Positions 25,590 through 34,180 of a stretch of DNA of 64,000 bases are shown here, one piece after another. The notes below the pieces were generated by a model that was not told where the DNA came from, made no database searches, and saw only the letters and a program-made list of their open reading frames with translations. Within the stretch, counting starts at the first letter, position 1. Every line of letters begins with the position of its first letter. Source of the stretch: Chlorogloeopsis sp. ULAP01 (GTDB lineage Bacteria > Cyanobacteriota > Cyanobacteriia > Cyanobacteriales > Nostocaceae); the NCBI RefSeq assembly GCF_030381805.1, contig NZ_JAUDRH010000023.1, forward strand, positions 33,939-97,938. Reading direction: 5' to 3'. A program made the translations under genes and the position numbers.

Positions 25590-27233
25590 CTACTTCTTGA
25601 TTGACTTGTAAATCAAAAACTGACTAGGATCAAGCTGCACACCATTCACACCATTTTGAGCAAAAACATAATCTTTGCTTTGCCATAAAGGCACATAAGG
25701 CACATCAGTTGCTACTTGAGTTTGAATATCTGTGAAGATTTTTTTACGAGTTTCTGCGTTTTGCTCCTTGCGCTCTTGAGCAATCAATTGATTAATCTTT
25801 TCGTTGTAGTAAAAAGAACCCTGCGTTTTACTTGCTCCATCTTCACATCCTTTAGCCACTGAACCCTTTTGACATTCTAAAAACGGTTGAATGTAGTTAT
25901 CTGGATCTAAAAAGTCTGGATACCAATCAAATATTGATGCTGGATACAAACCTTTAGATATGTCTTTAAAAAAGGTGGCACTTTCTACAGGGCTAATTTC
26001 AAATTGCAACATTCCCTCCATTTTTTGATCGGCAAGAGCTTTAATTGTTTGAGCAGCCGCCGCGCTAGTAGGAGAAGTAGAACTATGCCAAATTTGGATT
26101 CTGGCAGGATTACTATTTGAGAAACCAGCCGAACTTAACAATTGTTTAGCTTTATCCACATTTCCATTGCCATATTTATCTTTAAAAACTGGTTGGTAAA
26201 CATCAAATGTTGTTGGCACCATGCTATATAGTGCTTCTGCTTGATTGTACAAAACCCGTTGATTGATAATATAACGGTCAACTAATGCCGCGATCGCTTG
26301 CCTCACAGCAGGATTATCCAAAGGTTTTTGATTGCGGTTTAAAGCCATGAATTTGACTGCACTACCTTCAGCAGTAATTGCCTGCCAATTACCTTTTTTC
26401 GCGCTTTCCTGTAAAGTGTTAATTTGAATTGGTTCCAAAGATACGTAAGCCACATCCACGGCTTTTGTTTTAAAGGCATTAAATAAATTTGCCGGGCTGC
26501 TAATAATTTGCCAATTAATACCTTGATTTGCTGGTTTATCTCCCCAATATTTGTCAAATACATCAAATCGCACTGAATCAGTGCCATATTTTGCTAATTT
26601 ATAAGGGCCAGTTCCCACAAAACTATTTGGCTGAAACTTTCCTGCACCTAGTTCGTAAGCTTTGGGTGAAACGGCACAAACACCAGGAAACGCTAAAAGT
26701 GCCGGAAATGCCGCAAATTCTTTTTTCAGCCTAATAGTCAATTCAGAATCACCTGTGGCTTGGACAGAGTCTATTACATCCTTAAGCAAGAAAGATGGTT
26801 TACCACCATTTTGCATAAAGCGCTGGATACTAAATTCCATCGCTTTGGCATTAAAAGGTGTGCCGTCGTGAAATACTACGCCTTTACGTAAAGGAATAGT
26901 ATAAGTTAAACCATCCTGGCTGACTTTTGGTAAGGCTGTAGCCAACTGAGGCTTAATTTCGGTGCTGCCGCTCTCGTATGTATAGAGGCGATCGCTCATG
27001 TTATAAACCAACACCAATGACTGTAGTTCATAAGCATCAGCAGGATCGAGGGTACGTGGTTTTAAGGTAGTACCCACAGTAACACGACCATCATTATTGG
27101 GATTACCCACAGAAGTAGATGTTGTTTGGGGGCGAGGACTACAGCTAATAACTAAGAATAAACATAGACAAAATAAAGAAAAAAATTTTGTCATTCGGTG
27201 TAAGCGTTTTGGGAACAAGGAAAACCTGTTCAT
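25590..27233 (-). CDS. ABC transporter substrate-binding lipoprotein (peptide/nickel type)
   Basis: 547 residues from the ATG at 27233; in-frame ATGs at 27269 and 27194 are alternatives. The signal sequence ends LFLVISC, a lipobox-like cleavage site before cysteine. The mature part is a family 5 solute-binding protein (DppA/OppA): GTTLKPRTLDPADAYELQS, YTIPLRKGVVFHDGTPFNA, GTGPYKLAKY, ALNRNQKPLDNPAVRQAIAALVDR. Such proteins bind peptides, nickel or opines; the ligand is not readable. It precedes a DppB-type permease on the same strand and is presumed to work with it. Confidence 0.9.
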   Translation of the reverse strand: MNRFSLFPKRLHRMTKFFSLFCLCLFLVISCSPRPQTTSTSVGNPNNDGRVTVGTTLKPRTLDPADAYELQSLVLVYNMSDRLYTYESGSTEIKPQLATALPKVSQDGLTYTIPLRKGVVFHDGTPFNAKAMEFSIQRFMQNGGKPSFLLKDVIDSVQATGDSELTIRLKKEFAAFPALLAFPGVCAVSPKAYELGAGKFQPNSFVGTGPYKLAKYGTDSVRFDVFDKYWGDKPANQGINWQIISSPANLFNAFKTKAVDVAYVSLEPIQINTLQESAKKGNWQAITAEGSAVKFMALNRNQKPLDNPAVRQAIAALVDRYIINQRVLYNQAEALYSMVPTTFDVYQPVFKDKYGNGNVDKAKQLLSSAGFSNSNPARIQIWHSSTSPTSAAAAQTIKALADQKMEGMLQFEISPVESATFFKDISKGLYPASIFDWYPDFLDPDNYIQPFLECQKGSVAKGCEDGASKTQGSFYYNEKINQLIAQERKEQNAETRKKIFTDIQTQVATDVPYVPLWQSKDYVFAQNGVNGVQLDPSQFLIYKSIKK

Positions 27234-27832
27234 AAATATCGGCATTTTTAAACTACTGCGGTCAGTCATTTTACTATATGTCTAGTTAATTTCCCTATGT
27301 TCAATTTATCTAACTCATTTCATCAAAAGCATTTAAAACAAGCTTTTTCATCTGAATTCTCTGAGTTCAACCCAAAAATGTGTTCAGTATACTACAAATC
27401 ACAAACAAAAAGAACTCAGTACACTAAAAAGGTACTGGGTACTGGGGATTGGGTACTGGGATTATTTAATTCCTAATACCTAGTCCCTAGTCCCTGTTTA
27501 TTCCTTCTGCCCTCTGCCATCTGCCTTTTACCTTAGTAATCTGAGAAAAAAATACATTCTTTAATATTCATTCATAACAAGACGATGTTTGATTGAATTA
27601 AAATTACAGAATTACATTCGTTTGTCTTCAATCCAGATTTTTCAAAGAAAAGCTTTATTCAGCTTTTCAAGTAGCTAATGCGAGATTAATCAAAATAATT
27701 ATGTACTAACTCCTGTTTGGTTACCTATCTGCAAAAGTGTAGTCGAAAATTTTATGTCGTTTGAAACTAACTGAAATGTTCCCGATATTTTGAAAAGTAA
27801 ACAGAGAGCTTAACTAAAGTGAGAATAAGAGT
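27234..27832. other. Intergenic region with tandem repeats
   Basis: A block at about 27430-27520 contains GGTACTGGGTACTGGGGATT-like units followed by CCTAGTCCCTAGTCCCTG and tctgccctctgccatctgcc, all typical short tandem repeats of this genome. The rest is AT-rich with no visible gene; it holds the divergent promoters. Confidence 0.6.
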
Positions 27833-28168
27833 GTGAAATACTTTTTTTTATCTGAAGGATGGACAGTTGGTAGAGTTTGGGCATCTGACGGACTTTGGCA
27901 AATAACTGCATGGCGACGACAACCAGATATTCAGCAAATGAATATCTGTTTGGTAGAAAAAGGCGAATTATTTTGGCTTTATCGAGTAGAAGATGCTGTG
28001 ATTACTGTGGAGGTAAAACCAATCACGCCAGTACAAATGGTTACATCTAATCAAGCGATCGGTAAAGTTATGCTCAGGCGATTAATGAGTGCCGAACAGG
28101 TAATTGAGCGCCTCGGAACCGCTTCGGCAAGGTGTCGTCTAGAAAATATCGAATTGATAGTGCAATAG
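27833..28168 (+). CDS. Small conserved cyanobacterial protein
   Basis: 111 residues starting with GTG at 27833. The sequence (WTVGRVWASDGLWQITAWRR, NICLVEKGELFWLYRVEDAVITVEVKP) predicts a compact beta-rich soluble domain. No signal peptide, membrane helix or catalytic motif. It seems to belong to a cyanobacterial hypothetical family that I cannot name. No clear Shine-Dalgarno is seen, so the start is tentative. It lies 520 bp upstream of psbB in the same direction, too far for a certain operon link. Confidence 0.55.
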   Translation: MKYFFLSEGWTVGRVWASDGLWQITAWRRQPDIQQMNICLVEKGELFWLYRVEDAVITVEVKPITPVQMVTSNQAIGKVMLRRLMSAEQVIERLGTASARCRLENIELIVQ

Positions 28169-28686
28169 GAAGTATTATTTGGTAGTACTTTGGTAAAGAA
28201 TTGTTACAAAGTATTACCAATATTAAAAACTGCTGTAAGTGCGAATTTTAACAAAAATTTCTCTGTAATCAAGAAATTATCTATATCAACCAGCTTCTAC
28301 TCACAACCGTACAAGCAGGTATGAAAACGATTTCTCTAAAAGTGCGAAATATTTACACAGACTTGCCCTTAATAAATACTATTCGCTAATCAGTAACCAG
28401 GTTTTAGTCTCTTTATACGCTTGCAAACAGCGCCATCAATAGTTACACTTTTTTAAACATTCTCATTTTTGCTTGGCGATCGCTACCCTCAGGACACAGT
28501 TCCGAAAGTGCGTAAGCAATGGTTGTCATAGCAGCCACACTGTCTAATTTTTAAGACCAAGCTGTGGAAAATCCAAGCTCTGGCAATAACAAAAACTGAG
28601 AGGAGCTACTGACAGCAATTTTTGCTGCTGGTAACTTCGGTAAAAAATTGTTTTGTAAACAAACTCTTCGAGGAGGAGCGTAGTCG
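28169..28686 (+). promoter_or_regulatory. psbB upstream region and leader
   Basis: 518 bp with no gene. It should hold the psbB promoter and a long leader. A small hairpin CAGCAA-TTT-TTGCTG lies at 28613-28627. A strong ribosome binding site, AGGAGG at 28671-28676, precedes the psbB ATG by 10 nt. A HIP1 octamer lies near 28479. The promoter hexamers cannot be assigned with confidence. Confidence 0.5.
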
Positions 28687-30216
28687 ATGGGACTACCTTG
28701 GTACCGAGTACATACAGTCGTTCTGAACGATCCAGGGCGACTGATTTCTGTACACTTGATGCACACAGCTTTGGTAGCAGGCTGGGCTGGTTCAATGGCT
28801 CTGTACGAACTAGCCATTTATGACCCCAGCGACCCGGTTCTCAACCCCATGTGGCGTCAAGGAATGTTCGTGCTACCCTTCATGGCACGCTTGGGTGTTG
28901 TTGGCTCTTGGGGTGGCTGGAACGTAGTTGGCGATCCCAATTACAACCCAGGTTTCTGGTCATTTGAAGGCGTTGCTGCCGCTCATATTGTTCTTTCTGG
29001 TCTTTTATTCTTAGCCGCCGTTTGGCACTGGGTTTACTGGGATCTGGAACTTTTCCAAGACCCCCGCACTGGTGAACCCGCCCTCGACTTGCCAAAAATG
29101 TTTGGCATTCACTTGTTCTTGTCTGGTCTACTTTGCTTCGGTTTTGGTGCTTTCCACCTAACTGGACTGTGGGGGCCGGGAATGTGGGTTTCCGACGCCT
29201 ACGGCTTGACAGGTCACGTTGCACCAGTCGCACCGGAGTGGGGGCCTGATGGCTTTAACCCGTATAATCCTGGTGGTGTGGTAGCTCACCATATTGCTGC
29301 TGGTGTCGTCGGTATTATTGCTGGTTTATTCCACCTCACAGTTAGACCTCCCGAAAGGCTATACAAAGCTTTGCGGATGGGTAATATCGAAACCGTACTT
29401 TCTAGCAGTATTGCTGCTGTATTTTTTGCTGCTTTTGTTGTTGCTGGCACCATGTGGTACGGTAGCGCTACAACTCCCATCGAGTTGTTTGGCCCTACCC
29501 GCTATCAGTGGGATCAAACTTACTTCAAAACAGAAATTCAGCGCCGCGTTCAATCCAGCCTTGCCCAAGGTGCAACTCCTGAGCAAGCTTGGTCACGTAT
29601 TCCCGAAAAACTGGCATTCTATGACTATGTCGGTAATAGCCCTGCTAAAGGCGGTCTATTCCGTACAGGCCCTATGGTTAAGGGTGACGGTATTGCCCAA
29701 TCTTGGGTAGGTCATCCTGTCTTTACAGATGCCGATGGGCGGGAATTGCAAGTACGCCGTTTGCCCAACTTCTTTGAAACCTTTCCAGTAGTTCTAACCG
29801 ATGAAGATGGAATTGTCCGTGCTGATATTCCCTTCCGTCGAGCAGAATCGAAATATAGCTTCGAGCAAAATGGTGTGAAAGTCGCCTTCTATGGTGGTGA
29901 CTTGAATGGTCAAACATTCACAGATCCTGCCGAAGTGAAGAAGTGGGCGCGTAAAGCTCAAGGTGGCGAAATCTTTGAATTTGATAGAGAAACCTTAAAC
30001 TCTGATGGTGTGTTCCGTACCAGCCCTAGAGGTTGGTTTACCTTTGGACACGCTGTCTTTGCTCTGTTGTTCTTCTTTGGTCATATCTGGCATGGTGCTC
30101 GGACAATCTACCGAGATGTATTCGCTGGTGTTGATGCCGATTTGGAAGAGCAAGTCGAGTGGGGTTTGTTCCAGAAAGTGGGTGATAAGTCAACCCGCCG
30201 GAAGGAAGCTGTCTAA
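28687..30216 (+). CDS. psbB: Photosystem II CP47 chlorophyll a-binding protein
   Basis: 509 residues, the standard CP47 length. Core antenna of photosystem II with six membrane helices. The N-terminus MGLPWYRVHTVVLNDPGRLISVHLMHTALVAGW, several chlorophyll-ligand histidines (AAHIVLSG, VWHWVYWD, VAHHIAAG, GLFHLTVRPP, FGHAVFALLFFFGHIWHGART) and the large lumenal loop (about 260-430) are all present. No unusual substitution stands out. psbT follows 135 bp downstream, separated by a hairpin. The neighbouring rps1 is on the same strand. Confidence 0.98.
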   Translation: MGLPWYRVHTVVLNDPGRLISVHLMHTALVAGWAGSMALYELAIYDPSDPVLNPMWRQGMFVLPFMARLGVVGSWGGWNVVGDPNYNPGFWSFEGVAAAHIVLSGLLFLAAVWHWVYWDLELFQDPRTGEPALDLPKMFGIHLFLSGLLCFGFGAFHLTGLWGPGMWVSDAYGLTGHVAPVAPEWGPDGFNPYNPGGVVAHHIAAGVVGIIAGLFHLTVRPPERLYKALRMGNIETVLSSSIAAVFFAAFVVAGTMWYGSATTPIELFGPTRYQWDQTYFKTEIQRRVQSSLAQGATPEQAWSRIPEKLAFYDYVGNSPAKGGLFRTGPMVKGDGIAQSWVGHPVFTDADGRELQVRRLPNFFETFPVVLTDEDGIVRADIPFRRAESKYSFEQNGVKVAFYGGDLNGQTFTDPAEVKKWARKAQGGEIFEFDRETLNSDGVFRTSPRGWFTFGHAVFALLFFFGHIWHGARTIYRDVFAGVDADLEEQVEWGLFQKVGDKSTRRKEAV

Positions 30217-30235
30217 AGTTTTGTAGCAAATTGTT

Positions 30236-30299
30236 AAGAATGGTCTAATAACTGCTTGAAAATTAATACCATGTTTAAGTAGTAAGTTAGACCATTCTT
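30236..30299 (+). terminator. Hairpin between psbB and psbT
   Basis: Arms AAGAATGGTCTAA (30236-30248) and TTAGACCATTCTT (30287-30299) pair perfectly over 13 bp with a 38-nt loop, and TTCT follows. It lies 20 nt after the psbB stop and 50 nt before psbT, so it may be a partial terminator or an mRNA-processing/stabilising element. Confidence 0.7.
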
Positions 30300-30351
30300 T
30301 TCTGTAGCAGATTACACTATCATTACAGGCGGGATAGCAGGAACTTGTAAT

Positions 30352-30459
30352 ATGGAAAGCGTGGCATATATTTTGATTTTGACTTTGGCAATAGGAGTTC
30401 TCTTCTTTGCGATCGCATTCCGCGAACCTCCTCGCATTGAAAGAAAAGAGGATAAGTAA
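30352..30459 (+). CDS. psbT: Photosystem II protein PsbT
   Basis: 35 residues encoded by ATG 30352 to TAA 30459. A single membrane helix (MESVAYILILTLAIGVLFF) is followed by the stroma-side tail AFREPPRIERKEDK, characteristic of PsbT. PsbT sits at the dimer interface of photosystem II near D1 and CP47 and helps repair after photodamage. The psbB-psbT order is conserved in cyanobacteria and plastids. A hairpin terminator follows 43 bp downstream. Confidence 0.96.
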   Translation: MESVAYILILTLAIGVLFFAIAFREPPRIERKEDK

Positions 30460-30786
30460 TTTACCGATGCCAAATTTTTGATGGCAATCTTTAAGAATAT
30501 GAAACCGCTGTTACCTATAGGCAACAGCGGTTACTAATTTTTAGTAGTTATATTACTTATTTTTCAATAGTTCTCTATCAGTTCTCTATCAATATATTTT
30601 AAACATTAAGATTATAAAGTTTTAATATTTGATATAATCTACTATCTGGGAATTAATGCGCGTTAAGATAACTTTTCTGCGCTACGATGAGAAGGGATGT
30701 AGGTGTAGAGTGCCTATTTGGCAATTGCATATACATCGCTAGGAGGCAAAAAAACTACGGAGAATAAAAACCAGGAAACAATCAGC
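30460..30786 (+). other. Intergenic region upstream of rps1
   Basis: Holds the psbT terminator (30503-30532) and then about 250 bp of AT-rich sequence that should include the rps1 promoter and leader. In-frame codons from a TTG at 30718 read into rps1 but are unlikely to be translated from there. Confidence 0.45.
30503..30532 (+). terminator. Terminator after psbT
   Basis: Stem AACCGCTGTT... paired with AACAGCGGTT (10 bp); the loop itself contains the palindrome CCTATAGG. A short T-run (ctaattttt) follows. Confidence 0.75.
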
Positions 30787-31872
30787 ATGGTCAATCAGAA
30801 ATCAACTGTATTAACTGATATTGGGTTTACTCACGACGATTTCGCTGCTTTACTGGACAAATACGATTATCATTTTAGCCCTGGTGATATTGTACCCGGT
30901 ACAGTGTTCAGTATAGAGCCGCGCGGCGCTCTGATTGACATAGGTGCTAAAACCGCAGCATACATACCCATACAAGAAATGTCTATTAACCGGGTGGACA
31001 GCCCGGAAGAAGTTTTACAATCAAACGAAATACGGGAATTTTACATCCTTAGCGATGAAAACGAAGAGGGACAACTAACTCTTTCTATTCGCCGTATAGA
31101 ATATATGCGAGCTTGGGAGCGAGTACGGCAGTTGCAAGCAGAAGATGCAACTGTCCGTTCTGGCGTATTTGCCACTAACCGTGGTGGAGCTTTAGTAAGG
31201 ATTGAGGGTTTACGTGGATTTATTCCTGGCTCTCATATCAGTACTCGCAAGCCTAAAGAAGAATTAGTAGGTGAAGAACTTCCATTAAAGTTCTTAGAAG
31301 TAGATGAAGAACGTAACCGCTTAGTTCTGTCCCACCGTCGGGCGCTGGTAGAGCGCAAGATGAACCGTCTGGAAGTTGGTGAGGTCGTAATCGGTACAGT
31401 GCGCGGTATTAAGCCCTATGGTGCCTTTATTGATATTGGCGGCGTAAGTGGTCTATTGCATATATCCGAAATTTCCCATGAACATATTGATACACCTCAC
31501 AGTGTATTCAATGTCAATGATGAAGTAAAAGTCATGATCATTGACCTAGATGCAGAAAGAGGTCGGATATCTTTGTCCACTAAACAGCTAGAACCAGAAC
31601 CAGGTGACATGATCAAGAATCGTGATCTAGTTTACGATAAAGCAGAAGAAATGGCAGCAAAGTATAGAGAACAACTGTTAGTGAAACAGCAAGGTATAGC
31701 ACCTGCCGCCATTACCGTTACAGATGAAGGCGAAGTAGCAGCAGAAGAAATTCCATCTGCTGTTGAAGCAGTTGAAGAAGAAATTCCATCTGCGATTGAA
31801 GCAGTTGAAGAAGAAATTCCATCTGCGATTGAAGCAGTTGAAGAAGAAATTCCAGCAGCTATTGAAGAGTAA
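30787..31872 (+). CDS. rps1: 30S ribosomal protein S1
   Basis: 361 residues from ATG 30787 (MVNQKSTVLTDIGFTHDDFAALLDKYDYHF, the usual cyanobacterial S1 start). Three S1 OB-fold domains can be placed at about 33-103 (GDIVPGTVFSIEPRGALIDIGAKTAAYIP), 117-182 (VRSGVFATNRGGALVRIEGLRGFIPGSH) and 200-270 (GEVVIGTVRGIKPYGAFIDIGGVSGLLHISE). This is the chloroplast/cyanobacterial three-domain form that helps mRNA load onto the ribosome. The C-terminal about 45 residues are four tandem copies of an acidic 11-residue unit EEIPSA(V/I)EAVE, encoded by 33-bp repeats. Terminator downstream. Confidence 0.94.
   Translation: MVNQKSTVLTDIGFTHDDFAALLDKYDYHFSPGDIVPGTVFSIEPRGALIDIGAKTAAYIPIQEMSINRVDSPEEVLQSNEIREFYILSDENEEGQLTLSIRRIEYMRAWERVRQLQAEDATVRSGVFATNRGGALVRIEGLRGFIPGSHISTRKPKEELVGEELPLKFLEVDEERNRLVLSHRRALVERKMNRLEVGEVVIGTVRGIKPYGAFIDIGGVSGLLHISEISHEHIDTPHSVFNVNDEVKVMIIDLDAERGRISLSTKQLEPEPGDMIKNRDLVYDKAEEMAAKYREQLLVKQQGIAPAAITVTDEGEVAAEEIPSAVEAVEEEIPSAIEAVEEEIPSAIEAVEEEIPAAIEE
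31746..31869 (+). repeat. 33-bp tandem repeat in rps1 tail
   Basis: About 3.7 copies of a 33-bp unit encoding EEIPSA(V/I)EAVE. Neighbouring copies are nearly identical at DNA level (gaagaaattccatctgcgat recurs), which points to recent copy-number change. Confidence 0.9.
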
Positions 31873-31933
31873 TTTATCTGTATTTATTGTTGTAGTTGCC
31901 TAAAAGCAATTATAAGATGAGAACTTATTGCAT

Positions 31934-31965
31934 AAAGAGGGATAAAATTTTCCCTCTTTTTTTGT
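31934..31965 (+). terminator. Rho-independent terminator after rps1
   Basis: Stem AAAGAGGGA / TCCCTCTTT (9 bp) with an 8-nt loop, followed by TTTTT. 60 nt past the rps1 stop. Confidence 0.88.
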
Positions 31966-32210
31966 GTTGGGGAATTGTTAGTAATTAGTAGGGGCAAGTT
32001 TCGTTGATTATATGAACGGCTAAAACCGATGATTTATCTTCTAAACCCGCACGGCAGTCGCTACAACGCGCTTAACCCGCAAGGCGCGCTGCCTCCCGTA
32101 CAGTAGGTAGTAGATAGAAACACGAGGAACCGAAGCGTCTGTACATTAGTAGTTAGTTATTTACAACTATCCACTAACTAATCAAAAATGAATTTACAAG
32201 GAGCAATGTT
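31966..32210. repeat. Intergenic region with dispersed repeat
   Basis: The 25 nt at 32043-32067 (AAACCCGCACGGCAGTCGCTACAAC) recur in inverted orientation at 53110-53134, and gatttatcttctaaa is also shared between the two regions. Next to it are cgcttaacccg and accgaagcgtct, other parts of the same repeat family. No gene is visible before the HAD gene. Confidence 0.75.
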
Positions 32211-32939
32211 TTGGTATCTATTAAGTGCAGAAATGTAACTTTTTCCAATATCCAGGCTATTTTCTTTGACAAAAATGGTACTTTAGAAGACTCCGAAGCT
32301 TACTTGCGATCGCTTGCCCAAAAAGCAGCACGACTTTTAGACGCACAAGTTCCCGGAATTGGAGAACCACTGTTAATGGCTTTTGGCGTCAATAGTAATA
32401 CCCTTGATCCGGCAGGTTTAATAGCGGTAGCAAGTCGCCGCGAAACAGAAGTTGCTGCTGCTGCATATATTGCCGAAACCGGAAAGAGTTGGTTCGAGTC
32501 ATTACAAATGTCGCGTCAAGCCCTAGAAGAAGCAGAAAAGTATATTGGCAAAACCCCTTCACCCCTATTTGTAGGTAGTTTAGAAGTCTTGAAGAACTTG
32601 TCACAAGCCGGACTTAAACTTGGTATTCTTTCGGCGGCAACGACTACTGAAGTACGTGAATTTGTAAAAACTCACCAGTTAAGTAACTATATTCAACTCG
32701 AAATGGGAGTAGATGAAGGCCCCAGTAAACCAGATCCAATCCTATTTTTGCAAGCTTGTGAAACAATGGGAGTTGAACCATTAGCCACACTCATGGTAGG
32801 AGATTCTGTGGGTGATATGCAAATGGCACGTAACGCCAAAGCTGCTGGTTGTATTGGTATAACTTGGGTTGGTAAACCAGACAATGTTGCAGGTGCAGAT
32901 GTGATAATTAACCAACTAGATGAAATTCAAATATGTTAA
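32211..32939 (+). CDS. HAD-superfamily hydrolase
   Basis: 242 residues, starting at TTG 32211 behind a strong AAGGAG (32198-32203). The nearby ATG at 32206 is out of frame and too close to the Shine-Dalgarno. Motif I is FFDKNGTLEDSE (about 20-31), motif II GILSAATTTE, motif III lysine in GPSKPDPILF, and motif IV MVGDSVGDMQMA. It is a phosphoglycolate-phosphatase-like Cof/Gph-type enzyme with a helical cap. The second aspartate of DxDGT is asparagine here. The usual acid/base residue is thus missing, which could change activity. Substrate unknown. Confidence 0.82.
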   Translation: MVSIKCRNVTFSNIQAIFFDKNGTLEDSEAYLRSLAQKAARLLDAQVPGIGEPLLMAFGVNSNTLDPAGLIAVASRRETEVAAAAYIAETGKSWFESLQMSRQALEEAEKYIGKTPSPLFVGSLEVLKNLSQAGLKLGILSAATTTEVREFVKTHQLSNYIQLEMGVDEGPSKPDPILFLQACETMGVEPLATLMVGDSVGDMQMARNAKAAGCIGITWVGKPDNVAGADVIINQLDEIQIC

Positions 32940-32970
32940 ATAATTAAGGTTCAATTAATGTTACTAGCTT

Positions 32971-33378
32971 TTAAGAAACACTAGCTGGAGTAGCAACCTC
33001 AGAGACTTCTTGTTCTTCAGATATTTCTGGTTCAACTACTAGCAGATGTTTTTCCAAAATGGCCAAATTGCGAATATTAGACTTATAAAACGCATCAAAC
33101 AAATCACCCACAAAAGGTACTGTACCAACGGCTGTTTCTAAAGCAACGTTGAATATCATTTGCTTTAAGTCTTGGCGCGGTATCCCAAGGCGAGTAGCTA
33201 AATAAATAATATAAGCTGAAAAACCTGTACTAATTAAATCACCAGCACCTGGAATTAAACCAATAATTGGATCTAGTCCAAAGCGGAAGCCAATTACTGG
33301 AATACGTATAGATGTATCCATCAAGCGGCTAAGTTTACGAATGCGGTTGAGAGTAGCAAGGCGTTCAGCAGTATTCAT
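32971..33378 (-). CDS. DUF4112 family protein
   Basis: 135 residues. The family core RLMDTSIRIPVIGFRFGLDPIIGLIPGAGDLISTGFSAYIIYLA (about 18-62) has a Gly/Pro-rich hydrophobic segment, followed by TAVGTVPFVGDLFDAFYKSNIRN. This pattern matches DUF4112, a small membrane-associated family of unknown function found in many bacteria. The C-terminus is acidic and low-complexity. It is convergent with the HAD gene and next to the arsenic island, but nothing links it to arsenic. Confidence 0.78.
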   Translation of the reverse strand: MNTAERLATLNRIRKLSRLMDTSIRIPVIGFRFGLDPIIGLIPGAGDLISTGFSAYIIYLATRLGIPRQDLKQMIFNVALETAVGTVPFVGDLFDAFYKSNIRNLAILEKHLLVVEPEISEEQEVSEVATPASVS

Positions 33379-33544
33379 AGTCGATGATTGTTCTACTACT
33401 TTATAAATTGCACTAATCTAGGGCATTCGTCTTGTACCGCAAGAAAGACTAACCAAAGAGGTAAGTAGAAGGCAGGAGGCAGACGGCAGAAGGGAATTTG
33501 ATGATAAATTTTGCGATCGCCAAATCAAAATTAAAATCTTTCGC

Positions 33545-33940
33545 TTAATTAAGCGATGCGATTAATTTCACAACTCTTTCTTTAACTTGATTGCGAACAC
33601 GACGGAATATTTCTATTGATTCTCCCTTTGGATCTTCAAGTTGCCAATCTTCAAACACTTCTCTAATTACCCATTCTTCTGGCAAATTTACTCCACAACC
33701 ACACAGAGAAATCACTACATCAAAATCTTCTGGTTGAAAATTAATTAAAGGCTTAGAAGTTTGATTGCTAATATCAATACCCACTTCTGACATCACTTGA
33801 ACAGCAAGCGGATCTACTTGAGAAGCTTCTAAACCAGAACTCATAACAGCAATTTTTCCCTCACCCAATGTCTTTGCAAACCCTTCTGCCATTTGAGAGC
33901 GGCCGGAGTTTCTCTTACAAACAAACATGACTCTTTTCAT
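33545..33940 (-). CDS. arsC: Arsenate reductase (low-molecular-weight phosphatase type)
   Basis: 131 residues from ATG 33940 (MKRVMFVCKRNSGRSQMAEG). In-frame codons up to 33982 are unlikely. It reduces arsenate to arsenite. The phosphate-like loop C8-KRNSG-R14-S, and C80 and C82 in SLCGCGVNLPEEW, have exactly the positions of the catalytic cysteines C8, C80 and C82 of Synechocystis ArsC, a glutathione/glutaredoxin-linked hybrid enzyme. The acid loop DPKGESIEIFR carries the general-acid aspartate. It is divergent from gap-arsJ and supplies arsenite to the Acr3 exporter encoded 4 kb away. Confidence 0.92.
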   Translation of the reverse strand: MKRVMFVCKRNSGRSQMAEGFAKTLGEGKIAVMSSGLEASQVDPLAVQVMSEVGIDISNQTSKPLINFQPEDFDVVISLCGCGVNLPEEWVIREVFEDWQLEDPKGESIEIFRRVRNQVKERVVKLIASLN

Positions 33941-34113
33941 GATTTTATTTAATATTAGTAATTGAATGCTTGTGGCTTTCAATTATTAATTTATTATCTG
34001 AATAAATAATTTGCAATCAAAAACTGCATACCACAAACATTTTACTGCCAGAAATCTAGCAGCAACTAAACAATTTGTTACGGGTGACGTATATTATCTT
34101 AGCCGTGATTGGG

Positions 34114-34143
34114 TTGACAAATCAAGTTTTTTTGAAATGATAT
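34114..34143 (+). promoter_or_regulatory. Promoter with ArsR-type operator upstream of gap-arsJ
   Basis: TTGACA at 34114-34119 forms a good -35 box. An 18-nt spacer follows that contains ATCAA-N6-TTGAA at 34121-34136, close to the ATCAA-N6-TTGAT site described for Synechocystis ArsR. TGATAT at 34138-34143 is a possible -10. The 29 nt from TTGACA onward recur with a single mismatch upstream of pstS-acr3. Confidence 0.75.
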
Positions 34144-34180
34144 ATTTATACACCTACAAATTTTGAGCGGAAGTATAAAT

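Noticed and set aside
28551..29710. Several long frames on both strands across psbB
   Set aside because: They are shadows of the GC-richer, highly conserved psbB gene.
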